From Nomia melanderi (lineage: Eukaryota; Arthropoda; Insecta; Hymenoptera; Halictidae), in contig NC_135009.1 of assembly GCF_051020985.1 (NCBI RefSeq), forward strand, positions 15,446,606 through 15,510,605: a stretch of 64,000 bases of DNA, read 5' to 3'. The notes below the pieces were generated by a model. That model worked only from the letters and a program-made list of their open reading frames with translations. It was not told where the DNA came from and did not search any database. How positions within the stretch are numbered: the stretch's first letter is position 1; each line of letters opens with the position of its first letter. Positions 1 to 12,090 of the stretch are shown here, one piece after another. Position numbers and translations under genes: made by a program.

Positions 1-101
1 AATCGATAGCTGCCAATGAATTGTTCGGATGATGGGAGATACGTGCTTTTCTTCTGATGCGATTTCGATGTGTAAGCACCCTTCTTACGAAGAGGTTTTA
101 A

Positions 102-525
102 CCCTTGGAAATGGAGATTCTTGGGAACGTACGAAACCTTCAGTGGATGAAGCTTAATTATCTATCAATTGCTTAACACTTTGACAAGTAAACACTTATT
201 GAAGTACCTATGCAGTCGGAACAGTTTTCTTAATAAAGCAGAAACTAAAGAATCAAGATTCTTCGTAACGAGTGCTTCACTATTTTTCTTATATCTCATA
301 GTCCAATGAAACTTCGTTCGATACGTCACCAAGAAAATGAAGGTTCAAGATTACGTTGAAAATGGTGTCATCCATATTCGGGTGACGTGCAGTCAAAGTG
401 TTAAATAGAAAAAGGAAACTAAGTGCTGATCTGTCGTTGTTCGAATAATTAAATCATTTCTTTGCGATCTAGTCTTCCAAATATGAAAATTTCGTCTCGA
501 AATGTCGACGTCCGTCTACAAAGGA
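102..525. mobile_element. TTAA element, family G, carrying a nested family H element
   Basis: TTAA flanks lie at 98-101 and 526-529. The outer element begins CCCTTGG and ends with the complement of CCTTTGTAGACG, matching the family G copy at 1395-1565. Its length of about 424 bp, against 171 bp for the other copy, is explained by a second TTAA-bounded element at 177-400. Confidence 0.6.
177..400. mobile_element. TTAA element, family H, nested in family G
   Basis: The element is 224 bp with TTAA at 173-176 and 401-404. It opens with CACTTTGAC and closes with GTCAAAGTG, a 9-bp perfect inverted repeat. A diverged relative lies at 61634-61818, where the same termini are recognisable although its TTAA sites have mutated. 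Confidence 0.7.
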
Positions 526-1394
526 TTAAAAGTCTGACGAATTCTCTTGTATAGAAATAGACGAACTTTCTCTAATTAAAACTGTGATATGGTAGAATAA
601 AGGAGAAACTAGAAACCTGATAAAAGTTCGAACCAATTCGAAAGCGTTTCGTTCCGTCCATTGTAACGCGTTGAGTTCTGCGCTCAGATTTGAACTCGGT
701 GTCCCTGTAAAAAGTCATTTTTCGAATGGAGAAGATTAATTAATTTAACACGTGCGTCGCGAGGGGTTTCCACGTTCAATTTCATCAAGGAAACATGCTC
801 GTCGCGCGTTTCGCTCGTTTGAAGCTCGTTACGCGACATTTCCGCTTGGATTCGAGAGGAATATCCATTAGTCGATCGTAATGTTATCAAAAGTTGTTTG
901 ACGTCGATGCAGAAATAACCGAATGTCCCCACTGTGCGGCCTCCATCTTCTTTTTCGTTTTTCCCCGAGGCTCGCCGCCGCGCGGCCCGACACGATATGC
1001 AGATTACCGGCGCAAAAAATATTCGACTCGCGCCGCGTCGATATTAAACCGGCGTCAGCGTTTTTTTCCGAACTTATTTGCACAGAAACGAACTCCCCCG
1101 GGGTGAAACAACGTCGGGACAGAAAGGAATTTAATGCGACTAGACGAGCGAGGCGAATAGTCGGCGAACTTCGGTTTGCGGGCGTGAAACTGCGCGCCGT
1201 CGCGTGTCGCACCTTGAAATCCCGAAATTCGACTGTTTACGTAACGAAACATCGAAGGTTACGATTTATTCGTCGAACGATCGATGCAACTCCGTTGATA
1301 GTTTACTGAAGAGAAGAATTCCAGATACGTTCTATGTTTGCTCTAAATCCCTAAATTGTGCTATCGGTAACAGATCGGTAATGTTTCATTTTAA

Positions 1395-1565
1395 CCCTTT
1401 GCGGAAGATTCTCTGAAATACACAAAATCATCAACAGATGAAGCTAAATTATATATCGATTACTCGAACAATAGAAAAATAGGAAACTCTCTTGCTGTTC
1501 GAGTAATTAAATCATCTGTTTATAACAGCCTTCATCTCGTCGAAATGACATTCGTCTGCGAAAGG
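1395..1565. mobile_element. TTAA element, family G
   Basis: The element is 171 bp between TTAA at 1391-1394 and 1566-1569. The left end is CCCTTTGCGGAAG and the right end is the complement of CCTTTCGCAGACG, imperfect inverted repeats of about 12 bp. It shares internal sequence with the outer element at 102-525 but lacks the insertion. Confidence 0.65.
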
Positions 1566-1815
1566 TTAATTGGGAAAGGAGTAAACGATACTCGTCATTA
1601 ACACTAGAAACTTCGACGAGCGTCGCGCACCTGGCTGATTTGTGATTTTTTCAGCGTTCCACGTCGGAGACTGTGACATTCCGAGAGTTAATTAATACTG
1701 AAACCACCGAGTGTGGAAACAAGCTGTAAATTTCTATTTTACAATTATTGAAATTATAAAGAAGCTCCTGTGATAACTTGCCAAATCAATTCTGATGATG
1801 CAGTAGTCGCTTTAA

Positions 1816-2026
1816 CACTAGAACTACCGTGCCAGTCAAAATGACTGGTTTTGATTATTCGTTCCGCAATTATTGATATCTCGAAGGCACTGAATATTCA
1901 AAATTATCTTGAAAATCAATAGCTTTACTTTACTGTAATGAATGACTAAAGAAACTGAAAATAATCTATTGTTACAATTTTTATATTGATTACATATTAA
2001 TCGTATTAAATACGGTGGTTCTAGCG
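1816..2026. mobile_element. TTAA element, family B
   Basis: The element is 211 bp between TTAA at 1812-1815 and 2027-2030. The termini are CACTAGAACTACCG on the left and the complement of CGCTAGAACCACCG on the right. A short palindrome, CCAGTCAAAATGACTGG, lies just inside the left terminus only. The copy at 19335-19553 has the same layout. Confidence 0.8.
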
Positions 2027-2389
2027 TTAATCTGTATCTCTCAAATTCGAATGTTCAATAACAGAGTTACATACTTTACAATTGCAATTATATACGCAAT
2101 ATCGCACTCCTAATGAGTGCATACGAATTATAGTTTAACGATGATCTCTAATCAGCAATGATGTCCACGTTTCCTCCGAACTGCAATCCCATATTCCAAC
2201 GATTCGGGATTATCATAATACACTATCATCGAATTACCGCAATATTCTAAGCCAATCGAAAACAATGGGTTAACGAGCGGCAAACGTTGTCCACTCTGCG
2301 ATCCGTTACGCCACGCGTCACGAGTATCATCATTAACCCCTTGCCCTACAACGAGTGAGACTCGTGCAGAAGATTTTCAACATGATTCA

Positions 2390-2394
<5 letters not shown>

Positions 2395-2443
<49 letters not shown>
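2395..2443. repeat. (TA)n microsatellite
   Basis: An uninterrupted TA dinucleotide run of about 49 bp follows the left terminus of a family C element (TTAA at about 2335). Confidence 0.9.
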
Positions 2444-2446
<3 letters not shown>

Positions 2447-3042
2447 CTCTCGTTAGTTAAATTCAAAGAATGTCGTCCACGTTTCATAAGAAAATTTTGA
2501 ATCATAGACGTTTATTTAAACGATGACGATTTCTATATATTTTTCGTTGTCAACGCAAACTTCGTTTTTTCCAATATCTTTTCTTTTCTTCGGGTTTATT
2601 CAAAACACGTCTACAGAATATTTCTAGTGAAGAATTGTTCGAGTACGAAGGGTTGATCGATCGCGAACGGTGATGTTCAGCGTTCGAATGGCGGGGAACG
2701 CCGGCGGAGGCGAGGGTCGCGTCGTTCACCGGTCGCGTGTCGGCCGATCGAGGGATTCGGTCGCTGGTTCGCCAGGGGGATCGGGTGTTGCGAGGCCCAT
2801 GTCCAAATTTCACAATCGCCAAGGCCGCGCGATCGGCCCGCCGCGGCGTGGACAGTGCGTTTCGGCGTTAAAATTAGACAAGGAGTTCCTATAGTTGACT
2901 CAGAGAGGTTGAAACGGGAAGAAGGGGCCAAAGCTCGAAGCTCGAAGCTGCACGTATTTTTAGAGGGTTGGCAACGACGGAAGCGACAGCTGACCATTTT
3001 ACCGAGCCGACGATAGGCCTCTCTTCGAGGGCTAGCCCCTTA

Positions 3043-3827
3043 ACCCCTTGGCCTGTGATTTCTCTCTCGACTCTGATTGGAAAAAGAGAAAAATTCTAAT
3101 CATATGTTACGCTTATATTTCCTTGTAAGTACAGTAGTTGATTACTGAGGAGTAATGTTTACTTTGAATTCGCATTAACTAAGTAATATATATATTTCTC
3201 AACTCTGATCGATACGGCTACTTTGTCGTTAATAATTTATTGGAAAAAGAGAAAAATTCTAAGCATATGTTATGCCTATATTTCCTTTTAAGTATAATAG
3301 TTGATTACAGAGGAGTAATGTTTACTTTGAATTCGCATTAACTAAGTAATATATATATATTTCTCAACTCTGATCGATACGGCTACTTTGTCGTTAATAA
3401 TTTATTGGGAAAAGAGGAAAATTCTATTCTAATAAATTTTTATTAAACGTTCCATCCAACAATGACACCAAACCTTGCAAGATACATATCTATTATCCTA
3501 AAATCAAGACTAAAACTAAAATCGTTAATAATTCATTGGAAAAGGAGAAAAATTCTAAGCATACGTTATGCCTATATTTCCTTTTAACCCTTCGAACACT
3601 GTAGGCTCCAATATTGCACCAGTTATAACATTAAATATTTTAATGAATCTTAAAGACACTACCCCTACAACTATTACATTTCTCACGCGTCCAAATTCTG
3701 CACTAACAAGGAAAGTAAAAGATCTAAGAAACGTCATAGCATTTTCCATTTTCGCTAGGGATACCATAAAAATTAGTTACAGTCGCTGATAGGTTAAAAA
3801 AAACCATCTCACTCGTAAGGCAAGGGG
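3043..3827. mobile_element. Composite TTAA element, family C, with tandem duplication and a D-like insert
   Basis: The left end CCCCTTGGCCTG follows TTAA near 3040 and the right end reads as the complement of CCCCTTGCCTTACGAGTG before TTAA at 3828-3831. Inside is a 163-bp tandem duplication (units starting at about 3078 and 3241). A family D body begins at 3584 but ends in family C sequence instead of its own right terminus, so the copy is chimeric. The right TTAA is shared with the next element. Confidence 0.55.
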
Positions 3828-3831
3828 TTAA

Positions 3832-4171
3832 CACGTTGAATGCCGCACGATTTCATGGCGGAAAATACAGAAAGTGGAAAAAATCAAATATTAAATTATT
3901 CGATTGAATCGCATTACCGTAACTACACAGTCCATCTAGCTGAACGTCACCGCGTTAGATAGTATTGTCTATGATATAGCAATATTTTAAAATAATCGTC
4001 GTTTAATTTATTGAATTGCGTTATTATTGCACAATCCATCCAGCCGAAAATCACCGCGTTAGATAGTATTATTTACAATACAGAAATATTTTCGCATAAT
4101 CGTCGTTCAATCGAGCGAACTAAAGTCGACTCGATTGGGGGTCACCGGTGACCCCCATGGCATCCAACCTG
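3832..4171. mobile_element. TTAA element, family A, internally duplicated
   Basis: The left TTAA (3828-3831) is shared with the preceding family C element. The right end reads TTAT (4172-4175), apparently a mutated TTAA. The palindrome GGGGGTCACCGGTGACCCCC lies at 4137-4156 beside the right terminus. An internal stretch of roughly 110 bp containing CACCGCGTTAGATAGTATT is present twice, which accounts for 340 bp instead of about 225 bp. Confidence 0.7.
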
Positions 4172-4767
4172 TTATTTCCTTATCGGCGATAACGGAACGT
4201 CGGGCAAACTGTGTCGGCGGTTTATTCCCGAAAGCCTCCGACGTGATCCGCGCGATCCATCGATCGGCTTTTTGCGAGGATCGGCGAAGTTGCGCTACCC
4301 CGGGGGAAGTTGCTCGCCCTCGGAAGACGAGAGGCCGTTAGGAAGACGGAACGGTGTCCTTTGAGAAATCCCCGACATCTATTTCCAAAATGGGTCGTGC
4401 GTAAGAGCGGCGAGGCGAGGCGAGGCGAGGGGGGCCTCGTAGAATACGCCGCGACACGACGCACCGAAAATAATCCACGTGCCGTCGCACCCATTCTCGC
4501 GCGCGTATCTCTCCCCGTGACGGAAAATAAAAAACACGGACGAACGACCGCGGGCGCGATCGTCCCGTGGAAACAATGCGCGGTCGACGATCGTAAACAT
4601 CTCGCCTCTGATCCGCCGAGGTGAAAAATAGAGCGGGCCGTTCGGCACGGCGAGGATATAAATTCCGACTTCTGTCTTTCGTCGCTCGCCCCGAGCGATC
4701 GGGTGTTCGTTTCGTTCGACGCTGGATTCACGGAACCTGATGATTTAATGGGTATTGAATTTCTTAA

Positions 4768-4983
4768 CGCGTTGAGCGCCATGGTGGTCACCGATGACCG
4801 GAGCGTCCGAATTTCTGAAGAGCAGTTATAAAGAAAACACGATTTTGAGTAAAAATATTTAGTAACATAAGTAGCTAGATCATAGCGTAATCATCATTAA
4901 TAATTGTTTTTAACGTCATCTGCCTTTATTATTAAAGAGTATTACTATTCGAAAGAGTAGAAATTCTTATGGCAGTCAACGTG
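4768..4983. mobile_element. TTAA element, family A
   Basis: The element is 216 bp between TTAA at 4764-4767 and 4984-4987. The left terminus is CGCGTTGAGCGCC and the right is the complement of CACGTTGACTGCC. The palindrome near the left end has one mismatch (GGTCACCGATGACC). Confidence 0.75.
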
Positions 4984-5182
4984 TTAAACATTAAGGTGAA
5001 AGCGATAGTTGACCAATTAAGAAAAATCGTTCGCGTGATGGCAATAAACGTTCGCTGCTTCATTAAATAGAAACTACGCGTGAAAATGCTTCAATTGCAC
5101 TATGTGTCGAAGCGATCTTTTAGAAATAGTGTTATACAAATTGTATAGATGCTTTTGAGATACTTGCGTCTCTATTGTTTAA

Positions 5183-5395
5183 CGCGTTAAGCGTCATTTC
5201 GAAGAACCTTCGTCTAATTATCAGAAAATATATCGCTATCTATAAAAAAAGCTCTGGTATCATATTCTCATGTAATATATTTTAAATAGACGATTATTTC
5301 AAACTTAATATTTCTTTAAATGCTGTGGTAATTAGCAAAGTTATATAGCTAAGAGTCTATAAAAACGAGATTTCTCGTTACCAGTACGCAATGTG
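5183..5395. mobile_element. TTAA element, family A, diverged
   Basis: TTAA lies at 5179-5182 and 5396-5399, enclosing 213 bp. The termini CGCGTTAAGCGTC and the complement of CACATTGCGTACT are recognisable but diverged, and the GGTCACC palindrome is no longer present. Confidence 0.55.
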
Positions 5396-6736
5396 TTAAC
5401 AGCGGCCGGCGAGAGGCTGAAGACGTGCCGTCTGATCTTAACCGACCGCTATCACTTGCGTTGACTCCTCGTCGCCGTTGCTTCATTGTTTCCGAAGGAT
5501 GCACGCAGGAAGATCGCGTTCGAAACGTAGAAGCTCGTTGCTTGCAAAATGCGAACATCTCGGTTGCCTATTAGAAGCGAGGATTCTCGAAAGAGAAGGA
5601 AGAGTGCGCGCTGACGGTGCACACTGTATTTTCGACAATGACGCGACCGCGGAGCTGCTATCGGAGCCAGTTGCTTCTGGCCGAACCGCGGAGGTGTCTG
5701 GGAAATATCAGAGGCCGCGTCGATTCGAGAGAACCTGCGAGAGATCGAGGATATCGAATCGTTCGACGCTTCGCATGACACAACTTGCTAGAAAATACAG
5801 CTGAACAGAGTAGACTAACTTCTCAGCGAAAAGAGAGAAAGGAAAATCAACGGTGGAAAAACTGATTGACGAGCTTTATTCCACGACAAAGGCAAACGGT
5901 AGTAGAATTAACGAAGGTCGTTTAAAGCGTACGAAACATAGATTTCGCGAGATTGCACATCGAGTGCTTGAGTAATGGAGAACAAAGGAACTGTTCATTG
6001 ATTTCTTGCTGTTCGAGTAGTTGAATCGTTTGTTACTTAGTATTCCAAAGATGGAAGTTCGATGTCGAAATGTCGACGTATCGAAGGGTTAATCGTTAAT
6101 GATTCGGAATCGAAGCTCTTAAGCTGTGTCATTGTTTACTACTTTATGTAACTAAGTATTCGAGTGTGTAACTAAGAGTTAAATAAGGGAAGACGCGGGA
6201 TTTCAAATGAAATTTCGGAGCTGTTTGTTTAACCGCGATATGTTCGATGTTAATCGACGAGGAAGAAGAGACTGCGAGGAATCTGCTACACGATTCTCGG
6301 GTTCCTAATAGCTACGTAAAAGAGAAGACACGCCGCACCAGATGTTGTTCACACTTGGTGGTTATTACTTATAAGTGACAGTAATACCGTCTCATTTCCT
6401 GGCCGCTCCACTTTGCGAGAGGACCAACGAGAGAGGCCCGCAGCGTCGGCGCAACGCGACCGATTTACCGAAGTCGGTCCAATGGCGCGCCGCGACGGGC
6501 TTCGCGTCCCGTCAACTTCGTCGTGACGGACGTCGCGCTTCGAAATCGCCACGCGCGTCCACTCGAACGCGGTTCGCGTACCGCGGCAAGCGGATTTCGT
6601 TCGCGCACCGGCTGCGCTAATTGCGTGATTGTTTCCTCCCACGTTCGTTCGATTCGAGGAAATCGCGTCGCGAGAGAATTTCAGGGAGACGTTGACGGCA
6701 GAGGTTGGAAAGATGGAAGGTATGATAGCGAGAAAC

Positions 6737-7437
6737 TGTTGTAGTTGTAGGAATTGTGGGGATTGTAGAGATTGGAGACACTGGGAGATGTAGGAGCTAT
6801 GGAAGCTGTAGAAATTGTAGAAATTATAGAAATTATAGAAGTTATAGTTACTATAGGGACTATAGGAACTCTATGAGCTCTAAAAATTATAGACACTATA
6901 GGGACTATAGAAACTGTAAAAACAATAAGAACTTTATGAACTCTATGAACTCTAGAAGCTCTAGAAACTCTAGAAACTCTAGGAACTCTATGAGCTCTAG
7001 AAACTATAGACACTATAGGGACTATAGAAACTATAGGGACTAGAGAAACTGTAAGAGCAATAAGAACTTTAGGAACTCTATAAACTCTATAAACTCTAGG
7101 AACTCTAGGAACTCTAGAAAATATAGACACTATAGGGACTATAGAAACTGTAAGAGCAACAAGAGCTCTAGGAACTCCAGAAACTCTAGAAACTCTAGAA
7201 ACTCTAGAAGCTCTAGAAAATATAGACACTATAGGGACTATAGAAACTGTAATGACCACAAGAGCTCTAGGAACTCTAGAAACTATAGACACTATAGACA
7301 CTATAGCCACTATAGCCACTATAGACACTATAAGGACTATGGAAAATGTAAGGACAATAAGGACTCTAAGAACTCAAGAAACTATAAACACTATAGGTAC
7401 TATAAAAACTACAAAGACAATAAGAACTCCAAGAATT
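6737..7437. repeat. 9-bp minisatellite with higher-order structure
   Basis: About 700 bp consist of units close to ACTATAGAN or ACTCTAGAN. Copies of the landmark GACACTATAGGGACTATAG start near 6892, 7009, 7126 and 7225. The spacings are 117, 117 and 99 bp, all multiples of 9. Because 9 is a multiple of 3 and the unit lacks stops in several frames, long low-complexity frames are open on both strands, including about 215 codons on minus (6681-7328). I regard these as by-products, not genes. Confidence 0.9.
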
Positions 7438-9640
7438 CTCGAATTCTTCCATTGACTCGACAATCTCAGGAAAAGTAGCCGTTCCTTTTCAATAATCGTA
7501 CAGGAAGGCGCTCTAGATAGGCGATTTTGACCCATTTGCTGTCCCCAGTGTCCAACCTTCGAAGCGACGAGGACTCTCGTCAAGTGGATTCCATCGTTTC
7601 GCAGAGTCTCCTCCGAGGAAAAAGGCACGTCGACGGCCAAACGACGCGCCGTTGCCCGTCTCGACGGGCAATCGCAACGAAAGCGATGCTCCGATTGCGA
7701 GGCAAGGGCAGAGCGTATCGCGAATGGATCCCGATACATCGGGTAACGATAACGCGATGCCGTTTATCGGCTGTTTCGCGTGGCGCGCGGCTTAATTATT
7801 ATTTATGTGGGTGCTTCGCGCGCCAATGTAAATACGATCGATCGCAGCATGCAGTATCGTAGCTTCGGCTAAGAGTATGCAACGTTCGAGCAAACGATAG
7901 CCTAATTTTTGAATGAAAATTAACTGCTACTTAGTAACTCGATGAAAAGAATTACGATAATCTTGTGTAGGGTTTCTCGCAATCCAATCAACAATTGTTC
8001 CTAATTGCTCCAACTGTTAATCTAAACTCTAAGTAATTTTATATTACCCATGATGAAAATTAACAATTTTATAACGTTACTTAGACCTGTTACTTTCCTT
8101 CTCAGTACATTTCGCTGCGTGAAAAATTTGATAATCTTGGGCTAACTTTCTTAAGATTCATTCAAATATTCGATATAACTGATACAATATTGTAGCCTAC
8201 AGAGTTCAAAGGGTTAATACTGTATATAAAGCACTCTTAACATACTATCACTCGCACTGTTAACCCTTTGCACTCGAGAGGTGACTCTCAATCTCAGATT
8301 GGTGCATCAAAAATTGTAGAATTCAACATTAAGTCTTAAGTAATCTGTCGATACGTGAAATGGGGAAATAAGATACCATTGTTCCCCTTATTTGGTGAAT
8401 AGATTCCTCGTTAAGTTAGTCGAAAAAAATGTCATCTATACCTCATAAAGATAAATTGAATATTTCTAGTGACAGTTTTTTCGAGTGCAAAGGGTTAACA
8501 TCTGAGATTCAAAAATTCCTTCGCCAGCTTCTTTCGCAGCTATCGGGAATTCCCGAGCAGAAACGGAACATGCGCGATCGATCGTCCGCGAGACCCGTGT
8601 CAGAATCCGTTAACGAGCAGTCTGTAAAGAGAAAATGGATGATCCTTCGTTTCTCGTCCTATCAGTCCCTCCTATCAATCATTGCAGGCTACTCGAAATG
8701 ATCCAGGGCGCCGTTACGATCGGCGGACGCAGCGTCGGAGGAACGTCTGTTCCGCTCGATTATCTCCGGGAAGAAGTTCGAAGCAACCGTCGTCCCGAGT
8801 CGTTCTCGGGGAAACGGTTAATTAAACTTCGAGCTCGAAATTAGAAGACGTCGGCGACGGGACGATCGGCTACCCTTCGGCTGCGTCGAATTTCGCCCGG
8901 ATCCTCGCGCGTCCGGCAGCAGCCTCTCGCTAACGATCGTTCGAGGCCGACGACGTGACGTCTCGGCGGTTTTATCAGCCTTCTTCCCGTAATTACGAGC
9001 CGTCCATTAATCGTGATAACGGAATTACGAATCTCGCCGTTCCAACGCGGTCACCGTGCCAACTGTTCGAACAATGGGAATGGAAATCGCCGTCGTGCGC
9101 CGACGCGACGGATCGTTTCCATTAAACCGGCTGATTCGAACGTCGCGGCCAGTCGTTAGGGTTAATCATCGTTACTGCGACGCACAATGGGAACGTTCTT
9201 TATGCTGCGTTCGAGATGAAACGTCGCGGAATAAGGGGGAAATACGCGGACCGACGGAGTTTCGACTTTGAGAACTGGTAACTCTGTTGTGCTGTTATCA
9301 ATTTGTCGCGCACGTTGAATTTGTTTCTCTATTTATACGTTTCCATCGAAACTAGTATCCATTCTCATTGAAAAAGCTTCGTAATGTAGGGCTATTAAAA
9401 TCAAAACTTACAATCACTCGCGATATCATAGTTACATATTGATAGAAGGAAATTATAGGAAACGGAGATTTTCTATGAGTTAGAAACTGGTTGAAGCAAG
9501 TGCTCTATATTTACTGGAGTACCTGTGTTTCAACTTTTACTACAATCACTCGCGATATCATAGTTACATATTTATTGTAGGGCTACTAAAATAAAAACTA
9601 AGGTTAAATATATTAATTACGCGATGTGGCTCTAACGAAC
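7438..9640. other. No gene recognised
   Basis: Mixed CpG-rich sequence (7520-7880 and 8560-9250) and AT-rich repeats. A partial family D right end lies at about 8120-8215 and a full family E element at 8264-8494. No open frame shows domain resemblance. Confidence 0.5.
8264..8494. mobile_element. TTAA element, family E
   Basis: The element is 231 bp between TTAA at 8260-8263 and 8495-8498. The inverted ends are CCCTTTGCACTCGA and the complement TCGAGTGCAAAGGG, a 14-bp perfect match. A short palindrome GAGAGGTGACTCTC sits at the left end. Confidence 0.85.
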
Positions 9641-9691
9641 GGCGACTAAATTTGTCAATGGGCCTGGACCATCTATCAGGCCCCCAAGTAT
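9575..9691 (+). mobile_element. Hairpin-ended element, second copy
   Basis: The start TGTAGGGCTACTAAAATAAA and the end, a 7-bp hairpin GGGCCTG (9660-9666) with CAGGCCC (9677-9683) followed by CCAAGTATC, match the 127-bp insertion at 27401-27527. The middle has diverged. Immediately after AAGTATC the two copies differ, and here TPR-coding sequence begins. Confidence 0.6.
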
Positions 9692-9946
9692 CAAGGGGAT
9701 GCACAAAGATCAATTGAGTGTTTTCGAAGGGTACTTGCAGTATCACCACATAATGCAGAAGTTCTGTTAAATTTGGCTAGAGTATTATCGGTACAACAAT
9801 ATTTAGATGATGCAACATATTTAGCAAGACGTTCTTTGGAATTGCAACCCCCAGATCGTAATGCATGGGAACAATATCTTACTCTTCGTAACAAAAGTAT
9901 AACCCCACCACATGCTTATCTCTATACCTTACAACTTTCGCTCTGA
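9692..9946 (+). pseudogene. TPR-protein gene fragment, apparently captured
   Basis: An open plus-strand frame ends with TGA at 9944-9946. From about 9698 to 9890 it encodes roughly 64 residues with a clear tetratricopeptide pattern: DAQRSIECFRRVLAVSPHNA, then AEVLLNLARVLSVQQYLDDA, then ARRSLELQPPDRNAWEQYL. It has no start codon, no companion exons were found, and its AT-rich codon use differs from its CpG-rich surroundings. After the TPR part the sequence reads CTTC then GTAACA, which resembles an exon-intron junction, so the fragment may be one exon with a little intron. It directly follows a hairpin-ended repeat, suggesting DNA-level capture. It could instead be a genuine exon of a gene extending elsewhere. 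The parent gene is not identified. Confidence 0.6.
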
Positions 9947-12090
9947 GCACTCCCTTTCACTCATACTTCCGAAGTTATCGAGCTCCGTCGAGAAATCGGC
10001 CGTTCCGCCGCGTCGGGACTGTCCGCTGACGGCGCACGACCCCGCGATAAAACTCGATTAGCCCGCAGGTCGCCGGAAATTAACCTGTCCGAGGGAAACA
10101 AATATTTCTCCCGGCGCGTTATTGTTTCGCGCTCGAACGCGACCGATATTTATAGCGGATTCGCCCGCGGAATTTCGTGAAATCCGCGAAAGAGAAAGCG
10201 GCCGCCGAAATCTCCGCGTTAAATCGGGACGCGAGGATCGCCTCTGTCTCGCGCGTGAAATTCCGAAGCGTGGAAAGCCGACGCGGTAAATCAGCGTTTA
10301 ACAGCGAAACTTTTCCTCGCTTTCTTTCGTTCGCCCTTGCCGGCGTCGACCCGTAATAACCCGGCAGCGAGTATTTATTTTTTACAAAGGACGTTCTTCA
10401 GAGATGACAATAATAATAATGAATCCTTCGACACCGAAGAGCATCGGAATAACGAGAATGAAGCTTGGAACCGCAGGATCGTTGGTGCAACGATTTAACC
10501 CCTTGCCCTGTGATTTATTTCTCAATAAATGAGGTTGGTACAATTACTTCGGCATTAACAATTCGTTAGAAACCGAGAAAAATCCCAATCTGACGGATGT
10601 TGCATTTTTTAATGATTTATTTAGTATCAGCTTAAGTCGATTTTGATTCGTGCAATTATGCGAATACGCGTTGCAATAGTCTGGTTTTGAAGTTATAATT
10701 TTCTCGATTTATATGGACGAACATGTAGTTTCCTAGAAACAATAGAATAATAATAAATAAATAATAATATAATTTAGAATAAGAAGAAGAATCAATAATA
10801 TAGAAATCTATGGGAATTATGATGAATTTGACACACAGTAACCATGTTTGAGAAAGTCAGATCGATGAATGATTCCACAAGTTAGAATTGTGATTTCGAA
10901 CGCGAAGGAAATGTAACAAATATTGCAATTCATTGATAAAGTAACGAAAGGAGAATTGAAAATACTATTAAAAATTGTATAAAGAACAGAATATAAACAA
11001 CTAGTTTCGTACAGTAGATCAGGAAATCCAGGTTGATCCTCTCGAACTCGAAAGGAAACCGCACGGATGAATTCGCTGGCGGACGGTTCGTTAGCGCTGA
11101 TGATTCGGTCGAATTACCGGTTTGAAAATTTCATTTTAAATTCTACGTCCACGTTTCATCCTTGATTTTATAGAAGATACTTTCAGAATCTACGCAATAA
11201 TGTATTCGCGGAACGTCTTTATTGTAGACCGAGTACAGCAGCGAGGAAGCGGTAATTAAATACAAGAATATCGGATGGCACTACTGCGATATCTAATTAC
11301 TAGCAGATTTCGCGGTTGCATTCCACCTTTCGTTCGTTTGACTTCGTGTTCATTCTTGAATCATTCGATTAACACAAACTACCGAGCAGTTCAATTGACT
11401 TTTGAAAATTTTGGTATAGAAACTCCAAGAGTGCATCTGTCCAGACTTTAATTGATTTATAATTGAATTTGCGTAGTCCTAAATGGCAAAGTTTCGAATG
11501 GTGTTTCGTATGTTGAACTGAAAAATCGAAAGTTATTCTAGTAACTTCTTTAGACTCTTTTAGTGTTTGATAAATTCCAAACTACCTTAATTTGTTTCAT
11601 TTCACGATAATTTATAAGTTCGAAGAAGGAATCGTTTATATGTAATTAACCAGTGTCGAAAGTCAGAAGTCGGTTAAAATATTTTTAAGAGAACAATGTC
11701 TCCAGTGTTTTCAACGTTCTTTAAATAAATTACTGTTTCGAAGGTTTAATGTAGAAGGCGATCTTCGCGTAACGAATTTGACACGACGACTGTCACAAAA
11801 ACCTTCAGAGTTTTACGTCTCGCTTATTCTTCGGTGGCGAAGACAAAGAGGAACAGTTACTTGTTGTTTGGTATCGGAATGCTTACGTCACACTATTATC
11901 TAGTAATTTATGAAATACTTCCGTTCAATATTAATTACCTGACAAATTCTAATTATCGTTAAGTAATTTGTGAGCTCCGGTCATCGGCGACCGACGTGGC
12001 AGTCAACGTGTTAATTTCTCAGAGGAAAATTTGTTACCCTTCTAATAATTGCGAAAAGACATCAGGCATGGGTCATTCATTCATCATTAA

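Larger units (their letters stand above)
1..6736. other. Gene-poor flank with TTAA elements
   Basis: I find no supported gene here. The open frames are short, lack family resemblance and overlap on both strands, as expected in CpG-rich DNA. The interval holds several TTAA-bounded elements listed separately, a (TA)n run near 2395-2443, a 163-bp tandem duplication at 3078-3405 and a short GGCGA repeat around 4405-4430. The CpG-rich patches near 900-1250, 2640-3000, 4100-4720 and 6400-6720 are unexplained unique sequence. Confidence 0.6.

Noticed and set aside
4222..4791. 189-codon minus-strand open frame
   Set aside because: It overlaps open frames on the other strand and runs into the start of a family A element. 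It has no recognisable motif.
6681..7328. 215-codon minus-strand open frame of Val/Ile-rich repeats
   Set aside because: Entirely explained by the 9-bp minisatellite, whose unit lacks stops in this frame.
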